Shown here: positions 33,080 through 41,153 of the stretch, piece after piece | Layout of the letters: the number at the start of each line of letters is the position of its first letter | Position numbering within the stretch: position 1 is the first letter of the stretch | Source: Tabrizicola oligotrophica | GTDB taxonomy: Bacteria > Pseudomonadota > Alphaproteobacteria > Rhodobacterales > Rhodobacteraceae | NCBI RefSeq assembly: GCF_011008935.1 | Contig: NZ_JAAIVJ010000018.1 | Location: 1 to 51,679, forward strand | Direction: 5' to 3' | DNA length: 51,679 nucleotides | Notes under the pieces: generated by a model | Seen by the model: only the letters and a program-made list of their open reading frames with translations | Database searches by the model: none | What the model was told of the DNA's origin: nothing | Translations under genes and position numbers: made by a program

Positions 33080-34089
33080 CTGGAAACCTTTCCGTAAAGG
33101 CCGGCCGGGCGCACCAGCAGCACGACGACAAGGATCAGGAACGACACGGCGAATTTGTATTCGGTGGACAGAAGCTGCATCATGCTCTCTGGCGCCATTG
33201 CAGCGGGCAGGAAGTAGGCCAGCGCTTTTTTCCAGGCGAAGGTCAGCGCCAGTTCGGAAAACGCCACTATCATCGACCCGACGATGGCGCCGATCGGGCT
33301 GCCAAGGCCACCCACGACGGCGGCGGCGAACATTGGCAGCAGAAGCTGCTGGTAGACGAACGGGCGATAGCCCTTGTCGAGGCCAAAGAGCACCCCCGCC
33401 AACACTGACAGTACCGCGACCAGCACCCAAGTCAGCCGAACGATCCGGTCAGGGTCCACGCCCGACAGCAGCGCCAGATTGCGGTTGTCGGCATAGGCGC
33501 GCATCGACCGGCCCGCCTGCGTCCGGCCCAGAAACCAGAAGAGGCCCGCCGTGGCCAGCACCGCCACCGCGATGGTCAGCATCTGCGAGGTCTTGATGAC
33601 CAAAGGTTCGGCTAGTCCCGACCAGTCCCGGAACCCGCGTGCCGAGACGATGAAGCGGGCGCCATCCTCGAAATCACGGCCGTCGGCTCCGATCATCAGC
33701 CGGATAACCCCGTTCATCATCAGCATCACCCCGGCCGAGACGATCATGAAAACCTCGGCCCTTGCATTGATGCGGCGGAAATGGCGGTAGAGCGCCCGGT
33801 CGGTGGCGATGAAGATCAGGGCCATCACCGGCATTGCAAGCAACATGCCCAGCAGAGCGGTGGGTAAGACGCCCAGAGAAACGCCATGACCCTGTAGCCA
33901 GATCGTGAACAGGATGGTCAGCGCGGTGCCCAACGAAAGCCCCTCGGCATGGGCGAAACTGGAAAACCGCAAGACGCCGAAGATCAGCGTGACCCCTAGA
34001 GCCCCCAGCGCCAACTGGCTACCATAGGCCAGACCGGGGATCACCAGCATGCTGGTCAGGTGCAGCAGGCCATTCAGAACATCGCTCAT
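33076..34089 (-). CDS. branched-chain amino acid-type ABC permease (LivH-like)
   Basis: 337 residues with eight or so membrane segments. Typical LivH features: GLAYGSQLALGALGVTLIFG, FSSFAHAEGLSLGTAL, and RAYADNRNLALLSGVDPDRI (the ATPase-contact loop), then AAVVGGLGSPIGAIVGS. It pairs with the LivM-like permease to form the membrane channel. The substrate of such importers cannot be read from the permeases; the surrounding enzymes suggest a tryptophan-derived aromatic amino acid. Overlaps both neighbours by four bases. Confidence 0.9.
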   Translation of the reverse strand: MSDVLNGLLHLTSMLVIPGLAYGSQLALGALGVTLIFGVLRFSSFAHAEGLSLGTALTILFTIWLQGHGVSLGVLPTALLGMLLAMPVMALIFIATDRALYRHFRRINARAEVFMIVSAGVMLMMNGVIRLMIGADGRDFEDGARFIVSARGFRDWSGLAEPLVIKTSQMLTIAVAVLATAGLFWFLGRTQAGRSMRAYADNRNLALLSGVDPDRIVRLTWVLVAVLSVLAGVLFGLDKGYRPFVYQQLLLPMFAAAVVGGLGSPIGAIVGSMIVAFSELALTFAWKKALAYFLPAAMAPESMMQLLSTEYKFAVSFLILVVVLLVRPAGLYGKVSR

Positions 34090-34796
34090 ACGCGTCCCCC
34101 CAGAAAACTGCGCCGCGTTTCGGGATCGTTCAGAAGATCGCGGCCGGTGCCGGTGAAACGGTTCGCCCCCTGCACCAGAACAAAGCCGGTATCGGCGATC
34201 TCTAATGCCCCGGCGGCGTTCTGTTCCACCATCAGCACCGCCAGCCCCTGCGTCGCGATGCGGGTAATCTTGTCGAAAAGCTCATCCATCACATTTGGGC
34301 TTACCCCTGCCGTGGGTTCATCCAGAAGCAGGACCGACGGCTGCGTCATCAGCGCCCGCCCAACTGCCAGCTGCTGCCTTTGCCCGCCTGACAATTGGCC
34401 GGCCGGCTGGTGGCGCTTGTCGGCAAGGATTGGAAACAGCGCATAAATCTCGTCAAGCGTTGCCTCGATCGAGTCCTTGCGCAGCAGGGCCCCCATCTGC
34501 AGGTTTTCGAACACTGTCAGTCCAGTGAAGACATTCTCGGTCTGCGGCACAAAGCCAAGGCCCGCCCGGATCCGCCCCTGCGGTGCCAGTGAGGTGATGT
34601 CACGTCCGTCCAGCGTGACCCGGCCCGCTGTCAACCGCAGCATCCCCAGAACCGCCTTCATCGCCGTGGATTTGCCCGCGCCGTTCGGCCCGACGATGAC
34701 GGCGATCTGGCCGCGATCCACCTCGATGGTGCAGCCGTTCAGGATGGGCGGGCCGCCGTAGCCGCCGACCAGTCCTTCGGCCTTCAGAAAGCTCAT
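34086..34796 (-). CDS. ABC transporter ATPase (LivF-like)
   Basis: 236 residues. Walker A is VGPNGAGKSTAMKAV near residue 36, the Q loop is VPQTENVFTGLTV, the ABC signature is LSGGQRQQLAVGRAL near 135, and Walker B is PSVLLLDEPTAGV. Length and the GYGGPPILNGC start match LivF rather than LivG. It energises the importer together with the LivG-like protein. It overlaps livH by four bases, and its start overlaps the LivG stop. Confidence 0.92.
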   Translation of the reverse strand: MSFLKAEGLVGGYGGPPILNGCTIEVDRGQIAVIVGPNGAGKSTAMKAVLGMLRLTAGRVTLDGRDITSLAPQGRIRAGLGFVPQTENVFTGLTVFENLQMGALLRKDSIEATLDEIYALFPILADKRHQPAGQLSGGQRQQLAVGRALMTQPSVLLLDEPTAGVSPNVMDELFDKITRIATQGLAVLMVEQNAAGALEIADTGFVLVQGANRFTGTGRDLLNDPETRRSFLGGRV

Positions 34797-35614
34797 GGCA
34801 TGGTCTCCACCCTGGTTCCAGCAAGGCCCGTGCCCTTGGCCGCGCGGCCTCGGCCCAGATAGGCCTCGATCACAGCCTCGTCAGACAGGATGCTTTCCGC
34901 CGTGCCACGGGACAGCAGGCGGCCCTGCGCCATGCAGGTCACCTCGTCGCAAAGCTCGGCAATGAATTGCATATCGTGTTCGACGAGGCAGAAAGTATAG
35001 CCGCGCTCGCGGTTCAGGCGGCGAATAGCGTCAGCGATGGTGTAAAGCAGCGTCCGGTTCACACCTGCGCCCACCTCGTCCAGGAAGATGATCTTAGGGT
35101 CGGCCATCATGGTGCGGCCCAGCTCCAGAAGCTTCTTCTGTCCACCCGACAGGCTGCCCGCAGGCAGGTCGGCGATGGAGGTAATCTGTAGGAAGTCGAG
35201 AATGTCGTCGGCTTTCTCGCGTAGCGCGCGTTCCTCGCGGCGCACCCGCCCGGGGCGCAAAAGGGCGCCAAGCCAAGTTTCGCCTGACTGCCCGGCCGGA
35301 ACCATCATCAGGTTCTCGCGCGCCGTCAGGGTGGAGAATTCTCGCGCAATCTGGAAGGTGCGCAACAGGCCCTTGCCGAACAAGAGATGTGGCGGCTGGC
35401 CAGTGATGTCTTCGCCATCGAGCATCACACGGCCGCTGTCGGGCTGGTAGTAACCGGCAATGAGGTTGAACAGTGTGGACTTGCCCGCGCCGTTCGGCCC
35501 GATCAGCCCGGCGACGCTGCCGCGTCTTATGGTCAGAGACATGTCGTCCACCGCCTTCAGACCTCCGAAGGCGATGGACAGGTTCTGCACGACAAGAAGA
35601 TCGGGCTGTGGCAT
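34793..35614 (-). CDS. ABC transporter ATPase (LivG-like)
   Basis: 273 residues. Walker A is IGPNGAGKSTLFNLIAGYY near residue 40, followed by the LivG-specific segment GLLRTFQIAREFSTLTAREN. The signature is LSGGQKKLLELGRTMMADP and Walker B is IIFLDEVGAGVN, where the usual Pro after DE is Val. Two ATGs are possible; the one at 35614 has AGGA at good spacing and begins MPQPDLLVV, close to the domain. It forms the ATPase pair with LivF. Confidence 0.92.
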   Translation of the reverse strand: MPQPDLLVVQNLSIAFGGLKAVDDMSLTIRRGSVAGLIGPNGAGKSTLFNLIAGYYQPDSGRVMLDGEDITGQPPHLLFGKGLLRTFQIAREFSTLTARENLMMVPAGQSGETWLGALLRPGRVRREERALREKADDILDFLQITSIADLPAGSLSGGQKKLLELGRTMMADPKIIFLDEVGAGVNRTLLYTIADAIRRLNRERGYTFCLVEHDMQFIAELCDEVTCMAQGRLLSRGTAESILSDEAVIEAYLGRGRAAKGTGLAGTRVETMP

Positions 35615-35632
35615 AGTCAGTTCCTGGTGCAA

Positions 35633-35661
35633 GCGCCGGGCCGGAAAGGCCCGCCCGGCGC
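35633..35661 (-). other. strong intra-operon hairpin between binding-protein gene and livG
   Basis: Perfect 9-base arms, GCGCCGGGC and GCCCGGCGC, enclose an 11-base loop that can pair further. There is no T run. Such hairpins after a periplasmic binding protein gene often protect its mRNA and slow read-through, giving more binding protein than ATPase and permease. Confidence 0.6.
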
Positions 35662-35668
35662 GGGGCTA

Positions 35669-36859
35669 TCAGTCGGCGGTCAGCATGCGGGCGGTTTCGA
35701 AGGTACCGCCCTTGTTTTCGAACTCGCGATAGCTGCCCGCGCTTTCGCCGGTGCCGATCATCTCGACATCCGAACCGCCGACATAGTCGATCTCACCACC
35801 GTCCTTCAGGATCTGCAGCCCCTTGGCCAACTCGCCGGGATAAATCTTCTCGCCGGGTGCATTGGCGACATCCATCACCTTTTCTGCCGCCTTGGCCGGA
35901 TCGCCCGCCGCCTGCATCGCCAACAGGATCAGCGCGGCCGCGTCGTAGGATTCGCGCACGAACGAACTGTCGGCGTTCTTGCCCGCCGCCTTGGCCAGGG
36001 CGGCGAATTTCTCGGCCCCTTCGCCAGTCGACCACGGCACGGTGCCGAAGATCTTAAGGTCCGGCCCGAAATCGGCCATGAGCTTTTCGGAATGCATACC
36101 GTCGCCGACGGCAAATTGGTCGAAGGCGCCGCTGTCCAGCGACGCTTGGATAATGCCGTGCCCGCCCTGATCGGCATAGCCCAGCACGACCAGTGCCTGC
36201 CCGCCGGCCACGGACAGGGCCGAAACTTCCGCCGAATAATCCGCCTTGCCGTCGTCATGCGGCGCATCCAGCGTCACCGTACCGCCCGCGGCCGTGTAGG
36301 CCGCATCGAAAGCCTCGGCAAAGCCCTTGCCGTAATCGTTGTTGGTATGGGTGACCGCAACCTTGGTGATGCCACGGTCGATTAGCACCTTGGCCAGAAG
36401 CTCGCCTTGTCGCGAATCCGACGGAGCGGTGCGGAAGAACAGCCCCTTGTCGGTGTCCGCCGCGAGGGCGGGGGAGGTGGCCGAAGGCGAGATCATAAGA
36501 AGGTTGTTCGGCACGGCGACGTTGTTCAGCACCGCCGTCGTCACGCCGGAACAATCCGCCCCGACCAGGGCCGCGATCTTGTCCACCGAAACCAGCCGCT
36601 CGGCCGCCGCCGTGGCCGCCGAGGCGTCGGTGCAGGTGCTGTCGCCGCGCACGGAAGAAACAGTGTCGCCGCCAAGAAACAGGCCACTGTCACCGGCCTC
36701 CTTCATCGCCAGTTCGGCCCCGTCCGCCATCGGTGGCGTCAGGGATTCGATCGGTCCGGTAAACCCGAACAGGATGCCGATCTTGATGTCATCGGCCAAT
36801 GCGGGGCCGGCCACAAGAGCCGTGCCCATCAGAAGGGTTCCAAGAAGGTGTTTCATCAT
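35669..36859 (-). CDS. periplasmic substrate-binding protein of a Liv-type ABC importer
   Basis: 396 residues. The signal peptide (about 1-24, HLLGTLLMGTALVAGPALAD) is followed by IKIGILFGFTGPIESL, the start of the Leu/Ile/Val-binding fold. Further family landmarks: ALVGADCSGVTTAVLNNVAV, SPSATSPAL, THTNNDYGKGFAEAF, and SYDAAALILLAMQAAG. Two Cys (STCTD, ADCSG) may form a disulphide. It is the first gene of the minus-strand operon and captures the substrate outside the inner membrane. Two ATGs in a row are possible starts (36859 or 36856). The ligand is inferred from context to be kynurenine-like. Confidence 0.9.
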   Translation of the reverse strand: MMKHLLGTLLMGTALVAGPALADDIKIGILFGFTGPIESLTPPMADGAELAMKEAGDSGLFLGGDTVSSVRGDSTCTDASAATAAAERLVSVDKIAALVGADCSGVTTAVLNNVAVPNNLLMISPSATSPALAADTDKGLFFRTAPSDSRQGELLAKVLIDRGITKVAVTHTNNDYGKGFAEAFDAAYTAAGGTVTLDAPHDDGKADYSAEVSALSVAGGQALVVLGYADQGGHGIIQASLDSGAFDQFAVGDGMHSEKLMADFGPDLKIFGTVPWSTGEGAEKFAALAKAAGKNADSSFVRESYDAAALILLAMQAAGDPAKAAEKVMDVANAPGEKIYPGELAKGLQILKDGGEIDYVGGSDVEMIGTGESAGSYREFENKGGTFETARMLTAD

Positions 36860-36942
36860 GAGGTCTCGCTGTTGGGTCGGATGTTCTTGCCCCGGTCGAT
36901 GCCGGCTTGCCTGGGAAGGCCTCCCTAGCTCGATCAAATAAA

Positions 36943-36974
36943 ATATAATCTATGACACTATGTCAAGATTATAT
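36943..36974. promoter_or_regulatory. palindromic operator in the gntR / importer divergent region
   Basis: ATATAATCT (36943-36951) and AGATTATAT (36966-36974) form perfect 9-base arms. Inside them TGACA and TGTCA (36953-36957, 36961-36965) form a second inverted repeat around CTA. It lies in the only AT-rich patch between the binding-protein gene and the GntR gene, so it is the likely binding site for that regulator, overlapping the promoters on both strands. Confidence 0.65.
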
Positions 36975-37054
36975 CTAATATGACGTCTATAGTCGAAGTT
37001 GACCCCGTTGGTTCAAGGCGGCAGATTGGCGTGAAACCGGCAAGGCAAGGGCAA

Positions 37055-37744
37055 ATGTCTAAGACAGATCAAGCCTATGAGACGTTGAAGCGCGACATCC
37101 TCTCAGGTGCCTTGCGCCCCGACGAACCGCTGACCGTGGCCACGCTGACCACGCGCTACGGCTTCGGCTGGACCCCGCTGCGTGATTCGCTGTCGCGCCT
37201 GGAAGGAGAAAATCTGGTCAGCCTTGTCCGCAACCGGGGTTACCGGGTGAAGGGCGCGAGCTTCAAGGAACTGCGTGATATTCAACACGCCCGGCTGGCC
37301 ATCGAAACGCAGATGCTGCGCGATTCCATCCACCAGGGCGATGACGAATGGCAAAAGCGCGTCCTGCTGGCACATCGTACCTTGGCCCGCGCCCCGGTGC
37401 TGGCGCAGGGCATGCCGGTGGCGGACTATGAATCCTTTGAGGCCGCGCACCAGGATTTCCACCTGGCCTTAGTCGGCGGCGGTGACAGCCTGTGGCTCGG
37501 ACGGTTCCTTACGCAGATCTACGCCCAAGTCCGCCGCCACCAGCGCCTGATCGTCCTGGGCCAGGCCGCCTTGTCGGACCCGCGCACCGACGCTGCATTG
37601 CTAGCAGCGCTGCGGTCCAGTTCAGGCATCGACCAACACACACCCCTGATGGACGCCGCGCTCGACCGAGACGAGGCGCGTGCTGTCGTCTTGTTTCAAG
37701 GGCATATCGGGATGTTGGATGATCTTGACCAAGAGCCGCACTGA
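37055..37744 (+). CDS. GntR-family (FCD domain) transcriptional regulator
   Basis: 229 residues. The winged helix-turn-helix covers about residues 5-70 (QAYETLKRDILSGALRPDEP, LTTRYGFGWTPLRDSLSRLE, GYRVKGAS). An all-helical FCD ligand domain follows with FEAAHQDFHLALVGGG and a C-terminal HTPLMDAALDRDEARAV, where Asp and His residues usually bind a metal and the effector. It is divergent from the importer-kynU operon and probably represses it until the substrate is present. An ATG at 36980 is in frame but lies just after the palindromic operator; the one at 37055 starts where the family starts. Confidence 0.88.
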   Translation: MSKTDQAYETLKRDILSGALRPDEPLTVATLTTRYGFGWTPLRDSLSRLEGENLVSLVRNRGYRVKGASFKELRDIQHARLAIETQMLRDSIHQGDDEWQKRVLLAHRTLARAPVLAQGMPVADYESFEAAHQDFHLALVGGGDSLWLGRFLTQIYAQVRRHQRLIVLGQAALSDPRTDAALLAALRSSSGIDQHTPLMDAALDRDEARAVVLFQGHIGMLDDLDQEPH

Positions 37745-38111
37745 GTGGAGACGCTCCTCGATCTTCTCCGACCAAGGTCTGGTAGCATAGCAACCAATGA
37801 TTTTGTTGACTTTCGTATGCCACATTTAATGGCTGCGCGACACCGACTTTCACTCGGCCCTTCTGCCCATCATGCTGGTCACGCAATCCATGCCGCTGGT
37901 CACCCTGGATGGGCATCTTGCGTCAGCTCCAGAGTTGGGCGGCTGGTGAGGTTCAGAACGAACGTCTTCGTTCCGCCAAGCCCAATGAAGCTCTCAAAGC
38001 ATGTACGGCACATGATACCCCCTTTTGCTTCAAGAAGCCTGAAAGGCCTTGCTGAAGATGTAACTCAGCGACCGCTGGACATTCGCAGCAACTTCGCGTG
38101 CCCGTGCGAAG
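37745..38111. other. gene-free stretch between the catabolic cassette and scpB
   Basis: 367 bases with no supported gene. Short open frames on both strands show no domain or plausible ribosome site. Composition changes here from cassette-like to plasmid-backbone-like, so one boundary of the acquired cassette probably lies within it. I see no terminal repeats or target duplication. Confidence 0.4.
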
Positions 38112-38705
38112 TCAAGGCGCGGTAAGCCCGGCATCCTCCATCTGCTCCATGTCGGGCAGGTCGCGCAGGCTCTCCATCCCAAAGACCGCCAGAAACGTGT
38201 CGGTGGTGACGAAGGTGTAGGGCGCGCCTCGCCTTGGCTCTCTGGGGCCGATTCCGATCAGGTCGCGCTCGGCCAGCCGTCCGATCAGATCGCGACTGAT
38301 CTCCTTGCCGAAGATGTGCTTCAGCCCGTCACGGCTGATCGGCTGGTGGAACGCAATCGCTGCCAGCACGGCCAGGTCGAACTCCGACAGATTCAGTGCC
38401 TGGCCCCCCACATTCGCCGCGGCGCGGATCGCCGCGGCATAGGCTGGTTTCGTGCGGAGCCACCAGCCTGCGCCGACCCGCGCCACCTCGAAAGCACGTC
38501 CCTCCAGATCGACCGTCAGATCTTCGATCAGCAGGTCGATCGATGCCCCCTGCCCGATCACCCTTGCCAGATCGTCCCGCGCAACCGGCGTACTCGACGC
38601 GAACAGCACCGCCTCGATGCGCCGCATCCATTCGCGCCAGCGCAAGTCCGGCGGCAGGTCGGTCAGCTCGCGGTCCAATTCTGCTTCGTGCCAGTCGCGT
38701 GACAT
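38112..38705 (-). CDS. scpB: ScpB-like segregation and condensation protein
   Basis: 197 residues with two winged-helix domains of the ScpB family: MRRIEAVLFASSTPVARDDL at about residue 28, LTVDLEGRAFEVARVGAGWW, and NLSEFDLAVLAAIAFHQPIS, then GKEISRDLIGRLAERDLIG and APYTFVTTDTFLAVFGMESL. Chromosomal ScpB works with ScpA and SMC; here neither partner is present, and the gene is plasmid-borne. It ends two bases from the DUF1403 gene and is divergent from a tyrosine recombinase. This three-gene set is seen together on alphaproteobacterial plasmids, suggesting a role in plasmid segregation or dimer resolution; that is inference. Confidence 0.87.
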   Translation of the reverse strand: MSRDWHEAELDRELTDLPPDLRWREWMRRIEAVLFASSTPVARDDLARVIGQGASIDLLIEDLTVDLEGRAFEVARVGAGWWLRTKPAYAAAIRAAANVGGQALNLSEFDLAVLAAIAFHQPISRDGLKHIFGKEISRDLIGRLAERDLIGIGPREPRRGAPYTFVTTDTFLAVFGMESLRDLPDMEQMEDAGLTAP

Positions 38706-38707
38706 GA

Positions 38708-39592
38708 TCAGACCCCGTAAAGGCGAAATGTCTCCCGCCCGGTCAGTTCGCGAATGGCCCCGATCTCCACCAGCCGGTCACAAAGCCGCCGCGCCGCGCG
38801 GTCCGACATAAAGTCCAAGGCCGAGGATGCCAGCGCATCGCGCGACAGAAACAGCTCAACCGCCCGCCCTGCCCCTTTCGCCCTGAGCTTCGGCGCCACC
38901 GCCCGGAGCCCGGCCGCCCGGCGCGTCAATTCGGCGGCGAGCGGCACCGCCAGCCCCGCCGCGCGGACCAGCGCCCGATGACAGGCGAGATGCAGGTCGT
39001 CGCCCCTGAGGCGCAGGTCGCGGTGCTTGAGGCCGAGGGCGAGAAGCGGCAGGAGGTGGCGCCAGCCGAGGGCCTGCGACAGAACCGCATCCGCAAGGAT
39101 CAGCGCCGGGGTCTCGGCGCGTGGAGCATCGGCCAGCACCGCCTGGATCGCCATCGCCGCCCGCGCCACCGGCGTCCCCGCCGCATCGAGGCAGAACGCG
39201 ATCCGCTCGGGCTCTATCCCCTCAAGGGCCTTGCCCAGATGCTGACCCGCAATGGGCCGCGCCACCATGAGCGACCATTGCCGGAATATCACGCCGGCCG
39301 GCCCTGGATGATCGCCGGGGCGCGTCAGATGGGCGGCATCGCGCAGGGCCGCCTGCCCTTCCCGCCGCCCGGCAAACCCGGCACAGGTCTCGGCTGCGTT
39401 GAGCGCGAGCCGGTCGCGCCACAAGGCCTGCGGCAGGTTTGGCGCCCGCGCCACAAGATGCAGATGGGCCAGCGCCGCCCCCGACAAAAACGGCACATCT
39501 TCGGGGGTTTCGCCATGGCCAGAGGTGATCCAGCCCGGCAAAGGGGCTATGCTGTCAGGGTCGCCCGGGTCTGTCGCGGAAGCGTTCGGCAT
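38708..39592 (-). CDS. DUF1403 family protein
   Basis: 294 residues, Ala-, Leu- and Arg-rich, mostly helical. Recognisable DUF1403-type features: PFLSGAALAHLHLVARA near the N terminus, LWRDRLALNAAETCAGFAGR, EGQAALRDAAHLTRPGDHPG, and a C-terminal winged-helix-like part (DRAARRLCDRLVEIGAIREL, TGRETFRLYGV). Function unknown. It is co-transcribed with scpB (two bases between them) and sits beside the recombinase gene, so it may be a DNA-binding or clasp-like partner of ScpB on the plasmid. Confidence 0.78.
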   Translation of the reverse strand: MPNASATDPGDPDSIAPLPGWITSGHGETPEDVPFLSGAALAHLHLVARAPNLPQALWRDRLALNAAETCAGFAGRREGQAALRDAAHLTRPGDHPGPAGVIFRQWSLMVARPIAGQHLGKALEGIEPERIAFCLDAAGTPVARAAMAIQAVLADAPRAETPALILADAVLSQALGWRHLLPLLALGLKHRDLRLRGDDLHLACHRALVRAAGLAVPLAAELTRRAAGLRAVAPKLRAKGAGRAVELFLSRDALASSALDFMSDRAARRLCDRLVEIGAIRELTGRETFRLYGV

Positions 39593-39669
39593 GACAGGAG
39601 CCTATCCACGCGCGGCGCTTTTGGCCAGATAATCTTGCACTAACCGCCGCAGTCTGCGCGGTGTTTTCA

Positions 39670-39696
39670 TGTCCAATAAGATTGCATTATCGGACA
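39670..39696. repeat. lox-like inverted repeat upstream of the tyrosine recombinase
   Basis: TGTCCAATAA (39670-39679) and TTATCGGACA (39687-39696) are 10-base arms matching at 9 positions, separated by 7 bases (GATTGCA). Two inverted arms with a 6-8 base spacer are the architecture of tyrosine-recombinase core sites (lox, FRT, dif). It lies 21 bases before the recombinase start and between it and the divergent DUF1403-scpB genes, so an operator role is the alternative. Confidence 0.6.
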
Positions 39697-39717
39697 CATA
39701 AAGATAGCCTCGGTGAC

Positions 39718-40815
39718 ATGAGCGAAACACCCGAGAAATCGCCTTCAGAGCCGCCAAATGGTCCCGATCCCCATGAGGGAGACGAGAGCGCTGATCCGGC
39801 GCGCGGCGTGATCGCCCTGCCCTCAAATGTCTCTGGCTCCGGCACGCTGGATCGGCTGGTGGAAACCGCCCGCGACTATGCCAGGGCGGCGGTCTCGGAG
39901 AACACGCTCCGGGCCTATGCCAAGGACTGGGCGGCCTTCGCGCGCTGGTGCCGGATGCGGGGCGCCGATCCCCTGCCCCCCTCCCCTGCCCTGATCGGCC
40001 TCTACATCGCCGATCTGGTGGCGCCGGCGGGAAAGGCCCCTGCCCTCTCGGTCGCCTCGATCGAGCGCCGATTGTCGGGTCTTGCCTGGGGCTATGCGCA
40101 GCGCGGGCAGCGGCTCGATCGCCAGGACCGCCACATCGCCAGCGTGCTGGCCGGTATCAAACGCAAGCACGCCCGCCCGCCGGCGCAGAAGGAAGCGATC
40201 CTGCCGGAGGATCTGCGCGACATGCTGGCCACCCTGCCCCATGATCTGCGCGGGCTCAGGGATCGGGCCATCCTGCTGATCGGCTTCGCCGGTGGCCTTA
40301 GGCGGTCAGAGATTGTCTCGCTTGACCATGGCAAGGACGACACGCCCGACTCTGGCGGCTGGGTCGAAATCCTGGAGGACGGCGCCCTCCTCACCCTGCG
40401 CGGCAAGACCGGCTGGCGCGAGGTGGAGATCGCGCGCGGCTCCGCCGATGCCACCTGCCCGGTCCATGCCCTGAGCCAGTGGCTGCACTATGCCAGGATT
40501 GACTTCGGCCCTGTCTTCGTCGCCGTTAGCCGAAACGGTCTGAAGGCTACCGCAGACCGCCTCTCCGACAAGCATGTCGCCCGCCTCATCAAGGCCTGCG
40601 TCCGCGAGGCGGGCCTGCGCCCGGATCTGCCCGAGGCGGAGCGTATCCACCTCTTCTCGGGCCATTCCCTGCGCGCGGGCCTCGCCTCCTCGGCCGAGGT
40701 CGACGAGCGCTACGTCCAGAAGCAGCTTGGCCACGCCTCCGCCGAAATGACCCGGCGCTACCAGCGCCGCAGGGACAGATTCCGCGTCAACCTGACCAAG
40801 GCCGCGGGACTCTGA
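39718..40815 (+). CDS. tyrosine recombinase (XerC/D-like plasmid integrase)
   Basis: 365 residues. A low-complexity acidic start is followed by a SAM-like core-binding domain (SENTLRAYAKDWAAFARWC near residue 59; YIADLVAP). The catalytic domain holds the first Arg in GFAGGLRRSEIVSL near 195, HSLR near 318, LGHAS near 338, and the Tyr nucleophile in RRYQRRRDRF near 347. All residues of the R-H-R-H-Y set are present. It would resolve plasmid multimers or integrate DNA. The ATG at 39718 is chosen over one at 39661 because the latter would run through the inverted repeat. Divergent from DUF1403-scpB. Confidence 0.9.
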   Translation: MSETPEKSPSEPPNGPDPHEGDESADPARGVIALPSNVSGSGTLDRLVETARDYARAAVSENTLRAYAKDWAAFARWCRMRGADPLPPSPALIGLYIADLVAPAGKAPALSVASIERRLSGLAWGYAQRGQRLDRQDRHIASVLAGIKRKHARPPAQKEAILPEDLRDMLATLPHDLRGLRDRAILLIGFAGGLRRSEIVSLDHGKDDTPDSGGWVEILEDGALLTLRGKTGWREVEIARGSADATCPVHALSQWLHYARIDFGPVFVAVSRNGLKATADRLSDKHVARLIKACVREAGLRPDLPEAERIHLFSGHSLRAGLASSAEVDERYVQKQLGHASAEMTRRYQRRRDRFRVNLTKAAGL

Positions 40816-40835
40816 TGCGCACAGGTGCCTTTCTT

Positions 40836-40863
40836 TAATCCGGAATATCCGTATAATCCGGAA
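40836..40863 (+). promoter_or_regulatory. promoter and operator of the toxin-antitoxin pair
   Basis: TAATCCGGAA occurs twice, at 40836-40845 and 40854-40863, 18 bases apart. A perfect TATAAT -10 box (40852-40857) overlaps the second copy. Repeats over the promoter are usual for antitoxin-autoregulated operons. The antitoxin start is 20 bases further on, after AGGAG. Confidence 0.6.
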
Positions 40864-40883
40864 CAAGGATCCAGGAGTCTGCC

Positions 40884-41153
40884 ATGAAAACCATGTCCGC
40901 CACCCTAGCCAGCAAGGAATTCGGCCGCTTCATCGATGCGGCGCAACGTGAACCCGTCTTGCTGACCAAGAAAGACCGCCCCGTCGCTGTCACGGTTTCG
41001 GTGGCAGACTGGGAAGAGCTGGTTGCCCTGCGCATCGAGCGCGGCGTTGCGGCCGGCCTGGCCGATGTTGCCGAAGGGCGTGTCACCGAGATGTCGGATG
41101 ACGCGATGGAACAACGCCTTGCGCGCTTCCGGAACCGGCCCCCTGAAGCATGA
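40884..41153 (+). CDS. Phd/YefM-type antitoxin
   Basis: 89 residues. The N-terminal DNA-binding part is typical: MSATLASKEFGRFIDAAQRE, PVLLTKKDRPVAVTVSVADW, ending in EELVALR. The C-terminal part (VAEGRVTEMSDDAMEQRLAR) would wrap the toxin. It neutralises the following toxin and represses the operon through the repeats over the promoter. AGGAG precedes the ATG; its stop overlaps the toxin start (ATGA). The pair stabilises the plasmid by killing or halting plasmid-free cells. Confidence 0.88.
   Translation: MKTMSATLASKEFGRFIDAAQREPVLLTKKDRPVAVTVSVADWEELVALRIERGVAAGLADVAEGRVTEMSDDAMEQRLARFRNRPPEA

Noticed and set aside
35633-35661. Hairpin after the binding-protein gene as an operon terminator
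   Set aside because: No T run, and the next gene follows in the same direction with its own ribosome site; more likely an mRNA stabiliser within the operon.
26853-37744. Catabolic cassette as a composite transposon
   Set aside because: No insertion sequence, terminal inverted repeat or target duplication is seen at either side.
37745-38125. 127-codon frame after gntR starting at GTG
   Set aside because: No ribosome site, no recognisable domain, and overlaps the scpB end; treated as non-coding.
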